A DNA stretch of 64,000 bases from the NCBI RefSeq assembly GCF_003337305.1, contig NZ_QPJO01000002.1, forward strand, positions 558,001 to 622,000, in the 5' to 3' direction. The notes under the pieces are model-generated. The model was not told where the DNA came from, did not search any database, and saw only the letters and a list, made by a program, of their open reading frames with translations. This document shows, piece by piece, positions 52,449 to 61,600 of the stretch (position 1 is the first letter of the stretch; every line of letters starts with the position of its first letter). Source of the DNA: Winogradskyella arenosi. Lineage in GTDB: Bacteria > Bacteroidota > Bacteroidia > Flavobacteriales > Flavobacteriaceae. The position numbers were made by a program, and so were the translations under genes.

Positions 52449-52599
52449 ACTTAATAAAGAGGAGTAAATAACACAAAAGAGTACGCGCGTTAAGGATAGA
52501 AACGGCATCCTTTTTACGTCAGTTTGAGTGAATTTGCCTAAGCAAATTTGTATCGAAAACAAGTAAAAAGATATAGTGAATAGCCTGACTTTTTGCGAT

Positions 52600-52626
52600 C
52601 CTGTAAGGTTTTTAAAACCTGACAGG
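52600..52626. repeat. 27-bp palindromic intergenic repeat, copy 2
   Basis: CCTGTAAGGTTT and AAACCTGACAGG are near-perfect inverted halves around a short T/A core. It lies 37 bases before the RND pump start codon. Confidence 0.65.
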
Positions 52627-52663
52627 TATGAGTAAAAAGTAACGCCCAAAATAAATAAACAAA

Positions 52664-55600
52664 ATGAAAGAAGGAATCGCAGGTAAAATAGCCAAAGTCT
52701 TTATGCAATCGAAGCTCACCGTGCTTTTAATGATTGTGTTTATGGTGGTTGGTGTATATAGTTCGTTTTTAATTCCACGTGAGGAAGAGCCACAAATCGA
52801 CGTGCCAATGGCCGATATTTTTGTGGGTTATCCTGGGGCAAGTCCAACGGAAGTAGAATCGCGCGTCATCAAACCTTTAGAGCAATTAATCTCGAATATT
52901 AAAGGTGTGGAATATGTGTATTCAACATCGATGAAAGAGCAAGGGATGGTGATTGTTCAGTTTTATGTGGGCGAAGATATTGAGCGTTCGTTTGTGAAAA
53001 TGTACAACGAAATTAACAAACACATGGACCAAATGCCGGCGGGTGTAACGTTTCCGTTGGTAAAAACACGTGCTATTGATGATGTGCCTATGTTGGGTTT
53101 AACACTGTGGAGTGAGAATTATGACGATTACCAACTCAACCAAATGGCGCAGGAGTTAGAGGCTGAAATTAAGAAGGTAAATGACGTTGCTATTACGCAT
53201 AAAATAGGTGGAAGAGACCGTCAGTTACGTGTGGTTTTAGATAAAGATAAATTAGCAGCGAGTGGATTAGATTTCTTGTCGGTGTCTGAAATGATTAAAG
53301 CCAACAACAGTCAATTAAGTGCTGGAAGTTTTGATAAAAGTGATACGGAATTTTTAGTCAATACAGGTAAATTCTTAGCCTCAGTAACAGATGTTGAAAA
53401 TTTAGTGATTGGTGTACAGCAAAATCAGCCGATTTATTTAAAGCAAGTGGCGAAGATTATTGATGGGCCGGAAGTTCCTCAGAATTATGTGAGCTTAGGT
53501 TTTGGAAAAGGTGCAGAGCAGTCTGCCGACTATAAATCGGAATATCCTGCTGTGACGATTTCAGTAGCCAAACGAAAAGGTGCTGATGCCATGAAAATAG
53601 CTGAGGTTATTATCGATAAAGTAGAGCATTTACGTACCAATTTAATTCCTGATGATGTTCATGTAGAAATCACAAGAAACTATGGCGAAACCGCTTCACA
53701 TAAGGTGTCTGAATTACTGTTACACCTTATCGGTTCAATCTTTGCCGTAACTATTGTAGTGATGTTAGCCATGGGCTGGCGAGGGGGATTGGTGGTGTTT
53801 TTATCCGTGCCAATTACGTTTGCCTTAACCTTGTTGAGTTACTATATGATGGATTATACGCTCAACCGAATCACCCTTTTTGCCTTAGTATTTGTGACCG
53901 GTATTGTGGTTGATGATTCCATTATTATTGCTGAAAATATGCACAGGCATTTTAAGATGAAACGCTTACCGTTTAAACAAGCGGCTTTATATGCCATTAA
54001 TGAAGTAGGGAATCCAACCATTTTGGCAACTTTTACAGTGATAGCGTCGGTATTACCAATGGCCTTTGTCTCAGGATTAATGGGACCTTATATGGCGCCA
54101 ATGCCTATAGGCGCGTCTATTGCAATGATTTTATCCTTATTTGTCGCCTTGACCATTACACCGTATTTAGGTTATATTTTCTTAAGAGAAAAAGATAAAA
54201 AAGGCGCAGAGGAAAAGCCTGAAAAAGCGGTAGAAGACACCCGTATTTATAAAATTTACAACAAGTTTGAAAGACCACTTTTAGAAAGTAAGGGTAAACG
54301 ATGGTTGTTTTTATTAGGAACCTTCGCTGTATTATTAGGCACTATGGCTTTGTTTTTTACCAATTCGGTAGCTGTAAAAATGTTGCCTTTTGATAACAAG
54401 AACGAATTTCAGGTAGTGATTGATATGCCTGAAGGTACAACGCTTGAAAGAACTGGAGTTGTGGCCAAAGAGATTTCACAATACTTATCTAACCGACCAG
54501 AAGTGGTGAATTATCAAAACTATGTTGGGACGTCAGCACCGATAACCTTTAATGGTTTGGTACGTCATTACGATTTACGAGGTGGTTCTAATATGGCAGA
54601 TATTCAGGTGAATTTATTGTCTAAAGAAGACCGTTCAGCACAGAGTCATGATATTGCAAAATTACTGCGTCCAGATATTCAGAAAATTGCGGCGAAATAT
54701 AATGCTAATGTAAAGTTGGTAGAAGTACCACCAGGACCACCAGTGTTGTCAACTATCGTTGCTGAAATATATGGACCTGATTACGACGAGCAAATTAGAG
54801 TGGCCAATCACGTTCAGGATATTCTGAAAAATACAGCTGATGTAGTAGATATTGATTGGATGGTTGAAGATGACCAAATCGAATATCAATTCGATATTAA
54901 TAAAGAAAAAGCGATGTTATATGGCGTGGCACCACAGCAAATAGCCTATACCATGAATATGGCCTTATCTAACCGTGCGATTACCACTTTGTATGATGAA
55001 GATGCGGTGAATCAGATTGGTTTGGTGTTAGCTTTAGATGAAAAAGAAAAATCGACTATTACTGATATCTCACAATTGAAAGTAAAGTCTAAAATGGGAA
55101 CAATGGTACCAATTTCTGATTTGGTAGATATCTCTCAAACTATTGCTGCCAAAAGTATCTACCATAAAAACCAGAAACGTGTGGTTTATGTGATGGCCGA
55201 TATGGCTGGGGAATTGGAAAGTCCGGCGTATGCTATTCTTGGTATGGAAGAAAAACTGAAAGACATTCCATTACCGCAAGGTTTTGAGATAAACGAAATG
55301 TATTTAGGGCAACCTGAATTTGAAGATGATTACACGGTGAAATGGGATGGCGAATGGCAAATTACTCTAGAAGTCTTTAGAGATTTAGGAATCGCGTTTT
55401 TAGGCGCAATCATCTTAATCTATATCTTAATTGTAGGTTGGTTTCAAAATTTTAAAGCACCAGTGGTAATGATGGTAGCTATTCCGTTGTCATTAATCGG
55501 AATTATTCTAGGTCATTGGCTGATGGGTGCATTTTTTACAGCAACTTCTTTTATTGGTATGATTGCTTTAGCCGGAATCATGGTGAGAAACTCAGTATTA

Positions 55601-55858
55601 CTCATTGACTTTATAAATTTAAGAACAACTGAAGGCGTTCCTTTAAAACAAGCAGCAATCGAAGCCGGAGCGGTGCGAACCACACCAATTTTATTAACCG
55701 CAGGAACAGTGGTTATTGGCGCCTTTGTGATTTTATTTGACCCCATTTTTCAAGGTTTAGCCATATCATTAATGGGAGGGACCATTGTATCTACGGTATT
55801 AACACTGTTGGTGGTGCCATTGGTATATTACATGATAGAGAAGAAGAATTATAAATAA
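52664..55858 (+). CDS. RND-family efflux permease
   Basis: A 1064-residue inner-membrane pump of the AcrB/MexF type. It opens with an amphipathic helix and TM1 and has the porter-domain start IPREEEPQIDVPMADIFVGY. The proton-relay helix with two Asp residues is GIVVDDSIIIAEN (TM4, ~residues 421-433). The second half mirrors the first (ILIYILIVGWFQNFKAPVVM and GIMVRNSVLLIDFINL). Twelve membrane segments are expected. PREEEPQ is common among pumps annotated as acriflavine-resistance type in Bacteroidota. It works as a trimer with the adaptor and TolC. The substrate is not visible, but the shared dyad with sulfide genes points to a stress metabolite. Confidence 0.92.
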   Translation: MKEGIAGKIAKVFMQSKLTVLLMIVFMVVGVYSSFLIPREEEPQIDVPMADIFVGYPGASPTEVESRVIKPLEQLISNIKGVEYVYSTSMKEQGMVIVQFYVGEDIERSFVKMYNEINKHMDQMPAGVTFPLVKTRAIDDVPMLGLTLWSENYDDYQLNQMAQELEAEIKKVNDVAITHKIGGRDRQLRVVLDKDKLAASGLDFLSVSEMIKANNSQLSAGSFDKSDTEFLVNTGKFLASVTDVENLVIGVQQNQPIYLKQVAKIIDGPEVPQNYVSLGFGKGAEQSADYKSEYPAVTISVAKRKGADAMKIAEVIIDKVEHLRTNLIPDDVHVEITRNYGETASHKVSELLLHLIGSIFAVTIVVMLAMGWRGGLVVFLSVPITFALTLLSYYMMDYTLNRITLFALVFVTGIVVDDSIIIAENMHRHFKMKRLPFKQAALYAINEVGNPTILATFTVIASVLPMAFVSGLMGPYMAPMPIGASIAMILSLFVALTITPYLGYIFLREKDKKGAEEKPEKAVEDTRIYKIYNKFERPLLESKGKRWLFLLGTFAVLLGTMALFFTNSVAVKMLPFDNKNEFQVVIDMPEGTTLERTGVVAKEISQYLSNRPEVVNYQNYVGTSAPITFNGLVRHYDLRGGSNMADIQVNLLSKEDRSAQSHDIAKLLRPDIQKIAAKYNANVKLVEVPPGPPVLSTIVAEIYGPDYDEQIRVANHVQDILKNTADVVDIDWMVEDDQIEYQFDINKEKAMLYGVAPQQIAYTMNMALSNRAITTLYDEDAVNQIGLVLALDEKEKSTITDISQLKVKSKMGTMVPISDLVDISQTIAAKSIYHKNQKRVVYVMADMAGELESPAYAILGMEEKLKDIPLPQGFEINEMYLGQPEFEDDYTVKWDGEWQITLEVFRDLGIAFLGAIILIYILIVGWFQNFKAPVVMMVAIPLSLIGIILGHWLMGAFFTATSFIGMIALAGIMVRNSVLLIDFINLRTTEGVPLKQAAIEAGAVRTTPILLTAGTVVIGAFVILFDPIFQGLAISLMGGTIVSTVLTLLVVPLVYYMIEKKNYK

Positions 55859-56172
55859 GATTTCCGTCACTTCGAGTGATTTGTGAAGCATGAACAAATA
55901 GTATCGAGAAGTTTTAAAAGTTCTCGATACAATTCCGAAGGTATTCGGAATCACTCGAACTAACAGAATTAATATATGATATCTAGGAAGGTATCCAGTA
56001 CCTTGTAGTGTTGGTGTAAAAAACAAAAACAACCCTAAAGTCCCCTCGAGAGGACAACGCACTCGGTTGAATTGGACCGTTGTCCCCTTGAGGGGTGTTA
56101 AGAGATAATTGAGATTGAAAACTAAACCTACAAGGTTGGTAAAACCTTGCAGGTTGTATAAAAAAAGAGCAA
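55859..56172. repeat. Intergenic region of nested inverted repeats
   Basis: No gene is seen. At 55873-55960 TCGAGTGATT and AATCACTCGA enclose an inner GTATCGAGAA/TTCTCGATAC hairpin. At 56042-56095 CCCCTCGAGAGGACAACG pairs with CGTTGTCCCCTTGAGGGG in 16 of 18 positions. The third 27-bp palindromic repeat is at 56127-56153, 20 bases before the next start codon. The structures lie between cotranscribed genes and would form large RNA hairpins. Confidence 0.7.
56127..56153. repeat. 27-bp palindromic intergenic repeat, copy 3
   Basis: CCTACAAGGTT and AACCTTGCAGG are inverted halves. It lies 20 bases before the PII-like gene, followed by an A-rich stretch that may serve translation. Confidence 0.65.
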
Positions 56173-56478
56173 ATGAAATTAGTCATAGTCACAGCAGTGG
56201 AACAGTATCAAAATGATGTTTTAAAATTGTTTAAAAAGGCAGATATAGAAACGTTTAGTAGTTCTGAAATTGATGGGCATAAAAATAGTTCGTCTTTATT
56301 AATGACCTCTAGTTGGTTTCCTTCAGAAAGAGGAGGAAATGAATCGAGTATGTTCTTTTCATTTACAGATGAAGCACGAATAGATGCTTTGTTTGAGGTA
56401 ATTAAAGTTTTTAATGAAAACTTAGAGTCTAACAATCCAATCAAAGCGGTTGTGGTGCCTATTGAAAGATTCATATAA
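56173..56478 (+). CDS. PII-like (DUF3240-type) small protein
   Basis: A 101-residue cytoplasmic protein. The start MKLVIVTAVEQYQNDVLKLF and the end FNENLESNNPIKAVVVPIER follow the pattern of the ferredoxin-like GlnB/PII fold, and the length fits. DUF3240 and related PII-like proteins are often encoded beside RND metal or drug pumps and may sense the pump substrate or a nucleotide. No T-loop uridylylation Tyr can be assigned. It lies 314 bases after the pump gene, separated by repeats, and before the DUF2892 gene. Confidence 0.6.
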   Translation: MKLVIVTAVEQYQNDVLKLFKKADIETFSSSEIDGHKNSSSLLMTSSWFPSERGGNESSMFFSFTDEARIDALFEVIKVFNENLESNNPIKAVVVPIERFI

Positions 56479-56554
56479 AATCCGGAAAATTTAAATATAG
56501 AATTATGCTCAGTGTCTTAGCTGTATGCGTAAACGTTTTAATTAATAATCAAAA

Positions 56555-56581
56555 CTGACGAGGTTAGTAAAACCTTGTTAG
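56555..56581. repeat. 27-bp palindromic intergenic repeat, copy 4
   Basis: CTGACGAGGTT and AACCTTGTTAG are inverted halves around AGTAA. It lies 18 bases before the DUF2892 gene, matching the placement of copy 3. Confidence 0.6.
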
Positions 56582-56599
56582 TTATTAAAAAAAGAAAAG

Positions 56600-56809
56600 A
56601 TGTTAAATACCTATTTTAGAGTTATTGTTGGTTCTATGGTGCTTTTAAGCGTTGTTTTAACCGTTTATGTGAATCCAAATTGGATGTGGTTTACTGTATT
56701 TATTGGAGTGAATTTAATTCAATCAGCCTTTACAAAATGGTGCTTATTAGAAACTATTTTAGTCAAGTTAGGCGTAAAGAAAGAGGGCGGAAGTTGTTCG
56801 TCTTGTTAA
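56600..56809 (+). CDS. YgaP-like (DUF2892) membrane protein
   Basis: A 69-residue protein with two transmembrane helices (~residues 6-24 and 29-47) and the end KKEGGSCSSC. The pattern YFRVIVGSMVLLSVVLTVY...NWMWFTVFIGVNLIQSAFTKW fits the DUF2892 membrane domain of YgaP, which in E. coli is fused to a rhodanese. The C-terminal CSSC would lie in the cytoplasm and could carry persulfide or metal. As the last gene of the efflux operon it is a further hint that this pump is linked to sulfur stress. Confidence 0.8.
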   Translation: MLNTYFRVIVGSMVLLSVVLTVYVNPNWMWFTVFIGVNLIQSAFTKWCLLETILVKLGVKKEGGSCSSC

Positions 56810-56911
56810 AGGATGATATTTCTTTTGTCCTAATTGAATTTTAAGACATGTCTCTCAAAAGGACTTCAAAGGTGTCTTTTCCTGTTTCAGTATAACAAAA
56901 GCATGCAAACT

Positions 56912-57240
56912 CACTTTATTCAAATAAAAAGCGGTCGTAGCTTAATTAAAGTTCCAGTTGTAGAATTGTCCCCTCGTGGGGACCTTAGGGGTGTTTAATT
57001 CAGGTTTAAGTAAAAAAAAACACGGTATACTTATTTTTATTCAAATCTAAAGCGGTCGTAGCTTAATCAAAGTTCCATCTGAAGCATTGTCCCCTCGAGG
57101 GGACTTCAGGGGAGTTCAACTTAGGTTCAAGTATTAAAAAAACATTGTACACTAATTTTATTCAAACCAAAAGCGGTAGTAGCTTAATGAAAGTTCCATC
57201 TGAAGCATTGTCCCCTCGAGGGGACTTTAGGGGTGTTTCC
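56912..57240. repeat. Three-copy 121-bp tandem repeat
   Basis: The landmark GCGGT occurs at 56931, 57052 and 57173, a period of exactly 121 bases twice. Each unit has a TTTATTCAAA start, AAAGCGGT, GTAGCTTAAT, AAAGTTCCA and a palindrome CCCCTCGAGGGG (CCCCTCGTGGGG in copy 1) followed by GGGGTGTT or a variant. The third copy is cut short after about 70 bases. It lies in a 509-base gene-free stretch. The CCCCTCGAGGGG core also occurs at 56042-56095. Confidence 0.9.
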
Positions 57241-57318
57241 TCACAATTTCATAGAATTTTAAAAAAATCTGTAACATTTCTAACCCACCAGCGTCCTATA
57301 GGTGTAAAATAAGTAATC

Positions 57319-57681
57319 ATGGAATCAAATTATCACACGCTTAAACGCACAGACAAACAACTATTAGTAATTACACATTTATCGCAATTACTAACGTATG
57401 TGACAGGGTTTGGTGGGCTTTTAGCACCATTAATTATTTGGGCTACGCAAAAAGAACAAGTCGATGGGATGGATGCACATGGAAAATCTATTTTAAATTT
57501 TCAACTGAGTATGTTGGTATATTCTATTATAAGTATTCCACTCATTTTTGCCCTTGGTTTGGGGATTGTCACCTTAATTTTAATTGCAATTTTAGCATTT
57601 GTAATGCCAATTGTAAATGCCATAAAAGCTAGTAATGGAGAATTACCTAGCTATCCATTGTCTCTTAATTTTATTAGTTAG
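57319..57681 (+). CDS. DUF4870 membrane protein
   Basis: A 120-residue membrane protein with three hydrophobic segments and the DUF4870 pattern: LLVITHLSQLLTYVTGFGG, LAPLIIWATQKEQVDGMDAH, GKSILNFQLSMLVYSIISIP and an IVNAIKASNGE end. The family is small, widespread and of unknown function; Asp/Glu/Lys residues between the helices are conserved. It has no neighbours in close spacing and is closed by a hairpin terminator at 57703-57734. Confidence 0.9.
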   Translation: MESNYHTLKRTDKQLLVITHLSQLLTYVTGFGGLLAPLIIWATQKEQVDGMDAHGKSILNFQLSMLVYSIISIPLIFALGLGIVTLILIAILAFVMPIVNAIKASNGELPSYPLSLNFIS

Positions 57682-57702
57682 TTTAATTTCACGAGATGGA
57701 GT

Positions 57703-57734
57703 AAAAACGCTTACAGAAATGTGAGCGTTTTTTA
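57703..57734 (+). terminator. Intrinsic terminator after DUF4870
   Basis: AAAAACGCTTAC and GTGAGCGTTTTTT pair (one G-T) around a short AGAAAT loop, followed by a T run. It lies about 20 bases after the stop codon. Confidence 0.8.
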
Positions 57735-57820
57735 GTTTAGAAGAAAATTACCGATTTACAGAAAAATCATTTCATCATAAAATAATTATATATTTAAGTT
57801 TGTGAATTGTACAACGCCTT

Positions 57821-60727
57821 ATGTATAGTTTAAAAACGTATATTATTATAATTGCCTTATGGTTTGTTAAGGCATGGAGCTACGCTCAAAATCCAGTGTT
57901 TGAACACATGTCTGCTGTTTCAAAACTTCCCGACGTGGAATTTTATGACATTCTTGAAGACCGTAATAATTTTATCTGGTTTGCGGCAGATAAAGGCCTA
58001 TTTCGCTATGATGGAAAATCTTATACCCGTTATAGTCATGCTGATCAAAAGGCCAATTCCCTGTTTCAGCTCAAGGAGGATCAAGAAGGTAAATTATGGT
58101 GTAACAACATCTATGGTCAGTTATTTTATGCTGAAAACGACCAATTACATTTGTTTTATGATGCCAGTCAATTGGTAAAAGGTCAATTGGCAGCCTATAC
58201 TATTTTAGACCATCATATTCGTTTATTTACGACTACCGGGATTTTTGATATTGATAAAACAACTAAAAAAATCACTAAGGTTTTTGAGGGGTTATGTATT
58301 AGTAATGCTAATAGTAAATCCAGTAATTACGTCTTTGTGATTAAGAAAGAAGGGCAATTAAATAAGCACAGCGTCTATAAAATAGAAGGTGCTCATCCTG
58401 CAAAGTTATTTGAGATTAATAGTTTGAAATTAATTCAATCTCCTAGGTTATTTGCCTTTAAAGAGGAGGTGTTTTTAACCCATAAAAGTGATTCGGAAAA
58501 TATTATTTATATCATTAATAAAGCAGATGATTCTATAAAACAACCCAAAACACCTCTTGAACTAAAAGATGAAATCATTTACAATCTTTTAAATTTTGAA
58601 AATGACTACTGGTTTTTAACGACTGCCGGTATTTTCGTTTATCAACTAAAGAATGGGCATTTTATTTTTAAGGAACAGTTATTTAAGACCGAATCAATTA
58701 CGGACGTTGAGGTTGATTTTAACAATAACTATTGGTTTGCTACTTTAGATAACGGGGTCTTTGTATCTCCAAATTTAGAGATTAGACATGTGGCACTTGC
58801 TCCGACCAAATCTAAAATAACAGCCTCTTGCGCATTAAATGCGAATCAGTTTGTTTTGGGGACTAATGATGGTAAACTTTTCTTTTATGATCAATTGAGG
58901 CGTATTAAAACCTTGAAATTACCTGGGCAAAAAATTATAGGCAATCTATTTTATGATGAAAAACAGCAGCAATTAATTATCAGCATAAATGCGTCAGAAT
59001 CTTTTATTGTGAATCTAAAAAACGATAAAATAACGGATGCTATTAACAAATTTTCTGTAGCGAAATCCATTTCTAAACTTAATGACAGCTTGCTCTTCTA
59101 CGGCAACTTTAAAGAAGGCATTGTTTACAATAATCCGTACAATTCAAAAGAAAAAAACATTCTTCGCTCTAGTCGTGTTAAGGCTTCTGTAGTGCATAAG
59201 GATACCCTTTTTGTGGCTTATATGGATGGTTTATTTCAATACGATTTAAATCACTTTTCATCAGAAGAACTACAATTTAAAGGGCAAAGTTTGTTGGTGA
59301 ATGCCATGTGCCAATCTAAAGTAGGGGTTTGGTTAGCTACACAACATAACGGTTTAATGCGACTTGCTGATAACAGGTTACAGAAATCAATAGTTCAACT
59401 GCCAAAAGAGGTACAAATTAATACCGTAAAATCTGATGGTGACGACTTATGGATTTCAACAGATGTGGGCTTATTTCAGTATAACACACGGAGTCACAAT
59501 TTAAAATCTTTAAGTGCTCAAGATGGTCTTAATACAGCAGTAGATGAATTTCTTATTCTTAAAGACTTCATTATTGTAAGCTTGCCACAATCTTTTTATG
59601 TCTTACCTAAAGGGACTCGTTTATTTAAAAATTTTAAAACCTCAAAAATAGCGCTTGAAGCTATTCGTATAAATGATAGAGATACCATTTTACAGTCTCA
59701 GTACCAATTGCCGTACGATGCCAATAAAATTGAACTGCAATTTAATTCTAACGGTTTTCAATCTAACAAACATGTTACATATCACTATCGGGTTCAGCAA
59801 TTAGATAGTTCGTGGCAAACTGTTCAGTTAAATACGCACGTTATTAATTTTAATAGTTTAGCGAGCGGCAGGTATTTAGTAGAGTTAAAAGCTAAAAATG
59901 TGAGTGCTAAAAAGGCAGTCTTTGCATCGCCCATTAGTTTTGTTATCGCAAAACCGTTTTGGGAAACTTGGTGGTTTTATACGCTTATTTTAATTAGTGT
60001 TTTTGGTCTAATTTGGCTGTATTTTAGATGGCAACTCCATCAAAAAGAAGAACAACGCATTACTGAAATCGATAAAATTTTAATCGATAAAAAAATCACC
60101 AATTTGAGATTAGAAAATCTACGCTCTCAAATGAATCCCCATTTTATTTTCAATGCGTTGAATTCCATTCAAGATTATATTGTATCGAATGAAAAAGAAC
60201 TAGCTAGCTCATATTTAGTGAAGTTTAGTCGATTAATTAGAATGTATTTAGACTACAGTCAACAAAACGAAATTACTTTAGAAGAAGAATTAAACGCTTT
60301 AAAATTGTATCTAGAATTAGAAAAAGTGCGTTTTGAAGACGAGTTAGAATACCATATTACTGTGGATAATTTGTTAAACACAAATCAGATAAAAGTGCCC
60401 TCATTGTTTATTCAACCTTATGTTGAAAATGCCTTAAAACATGGGTTATTGCATAAGTCAGGTTATAGAAACCTTACTGTTGACGCTAAAGTTGTGCAAC
60501 AAAATAAACTTCAAATAACTGTTGAAGATAACGGAATAGGTAGAGAGCAATCCGAAAAATTAAAACGTCCAAACCAGCACAAACCTTTTGCAACTAAAGC
60601 CAATGAAGAGCGTGTGCATTTGTATAAAAACAAGTTGAAACGCGATATCACTATTGTCATAGAAGATTTATACGATGAAAGTCATACTGCTTTAGGAACG
60701 AGAGTAGTTATTATAATGCCAATTTAA
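57821..60727 (+). CDS. LytS-type sensor histidine kinase with beta-propeller
   Basis: A 968-residue membrane sensor. After a signal peptide (to ~residue 22) comes a periplasmic beta-propeller of ligand-sensing repeats (residues ~30-610; repeat cores such as DRNNFIWFAADKGLFRYDGK, DDLWISTDVGLFQYNTRSHN). A Y_Y_Y beta domain follows (~625-700, NKIELQFNSNGFQSNKHVTY), then one transmembrane helix (~713-735) and a linker. The His_kinase domain has its phosphorylated His in MNPHFIFNALNSIQDY (~residue 774), and the HATPase domain ends the protein (VEDNGIGREQ). The signal it reads is unknown; similar sensors often respond to sugars or cell-wall compounds. It is followed after 7 bases by its LytTR response regulator. 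Confidence 0.9.
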   Translation: MYSLKTYIIIIALWFVKAWSYAQNPVFEHMSAVSKLPDVEFYDILEDRNNFIWFAADKGLFRYDGKSYTRYSHADQKANSLFQLKEDQEGKLWCNNIYGQLFYAENDQLHLFYDASQLVKGQLAAYTILDHHIRLFTTTGIFDIDKTTKKITKVFEGLCISNANSKSSNYVFVIKKEGQLNKHSVYKIEGAHPAKLFEINSLKLIQSPRLFAFKEEVFLTHKSDSENIIYIINKADDSIKQPKTPLELKDEIIYNLLNFENDYWFLTTAGIFVYQLKNGHFIFKEQLFKTESITDVEVDFNNNYWFATLDNGVFVSPNLEIRHVALAPTKSKITASCALNANQFVLGTNDGKLFFYDQLRRIKTLKLPGQKIIGNLFYDEKQQQLIISINASESFIVNLKNDKITDAINKFSVAKSISKLNDSLLFYGNFKEGIVYNNPYNSKEKNILRSSRVKASVVHKDTLFVAYMDGLFQYDLNHFSSEELQFKGQSLLVNAMCQSKVGVWLATQHNGLMRLADNRLQKSIVQLPKEVQINTVKSDGDDLWISTDVGLFQYNTRSHNLKSLSAQDGLNTAVDEFLILKDFIIVSLPQSFYVLPKGTRLFKNFKTSKIALEAIRINDRDTILQSQYQLPYDANKIELQFNSNGFQSNKHVTYHYRVQQLDSSWQTVQLNTHVINFNSLASGRYLVELKAKNVSAKKAVFASPISFVIAKPFWETWWFYTLILISVFGLIWLYFRWQLHQKEEQRITEIDKILIDKKITNLRLENLRSQMNPHFIFNALNSIQDYIVSNEKELASSYLVKFSRLIRMYLDYSQQNEITLEEELNALKLYLELEKVRFEDELEYHITVDNLLNTNQIKVPSLFIQPYVENALKHGLLHKSGYRNLTVDAKVVQQNKLQITVEDNGIGREQSEKLKRPNQHKPFATKANEERVHLYKNKLKRDITIVIEDLYDESHTALGTRVVIIMPI

Positions 60728-60734
60728 AAGACCA

Positions 60735-61487
60735 ATGAAAGCGATAATTATAGACGACGAAAAACGCGCCAGACATTTACTGGCAAATTTGCTAACAGAA
60801 CATTGCACTAATATTACAAGTATTAATGAAGCACAAGATTTAGCAACAGGTGTAGATTTAATAAAAAACACAAAACCAGACGTCGTATTTTTAGATATTG
60901 AAATGCCTAATCAATCGGGATTAGATATTTTAGAATACTTCCCTAATCAGGTAGATTTTAAACTCATTTTTGTTACTGCATATAATCAGTATGCGATTGA
61001 AGCGTTTAAATTATCTGCAGTCGATTATTTGTTAAAACCTGTAGATACTACCGAATTAAAAGATGCTGTTACCAAAGCAGAAGAGGCTATAAAAGCTAAT
61101 AATCTTAATGATCAATTAAACAGGTTACGCGACTCGTTAAAGCAATTGTCTATGGATAAAATTGCTTTAGAAATTCCAAAAGGCATCATGTTTGCCTCAC
61201 ACAACGATATCGTTTATTTTGAAGCTGATGGGATGTACACCAACGTACAGCTTATGGATGGCAAACAAAAAAACATTTGTAAACCGTTAAAGCATTTTGT
61301 AGAACAATTAGAGCGTAATACCATGTTTTTTAAATGTCATCGTTCGTATTTAATTAACTTAAAATATGTAGACGAATTGGTGAAAGACGACGGTGATTAT
61401 CTACTCATGAATAATCAAAAACGCATTCCAATTTCAAAATCTAAACGCGATCAGTTTTTAGAAGTCATCAAAGAAACATTTATGTGA
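60735..61487 (+). CDS. LytTR-family response regulator
   Basis: A 250-residue DNA-binding regulator. The receiver domain (~1-115) has IDDEKRAR, the phosphorylated Asp in VVFLDIEMPNQSG (~54), the Thr in FVTAYNQYAIEAF and the Lys in YLLKPVD. The C-terminal LytTR domain (~145-250) has IVYFEADGMYTNVQ and FFKCHRSYLINLKYVDEL. It partners the preceding kinase, 7 bases upstream. Candidate targets are the following genes for secreted proteins. Confidence 0.93.
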   Translation: MKAIIIDDEKRARHLLANLLTEHCTNITSINEAQDLATGVDLIKNTKPDVVFLDIEMPNQSGLDILEYFPNQVDFKLIFVTAYNQYAIEAFKLSAVDYLLKPVDTTELKDAVTKAEEAIKANNLNDQLNRLRDSLKQLSMDKIALEIPKGIMFASHNDIVYFEADGMYTNVQLMDGKQKNICKPLKHFVEQLERNTMFFKCHRSYLINLKYVDELVKDDGDYLLMNNQKRIPISKSKRDQFLEVIKETFM

Positions 61488-61600
61488 TTCCCTTAGAATC
61501 TTTGAATTTCTTTCAGAAAAAAAATCCTCAGTTTTAGAAAAAAACCAATTAAGAATGGCTGTTTAGGACCTTATTTTGAAGTCTATTAAACACAATTCTT

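Noticed and set aside
57271..57284. GTAAC-ATTT-CTAAC as a sixth regulon dyad before DUF4870
   Set aside because: The right half has two mismatches, and no TAnnTTTG element follows at 35-36 bases before the start codon at 57319.
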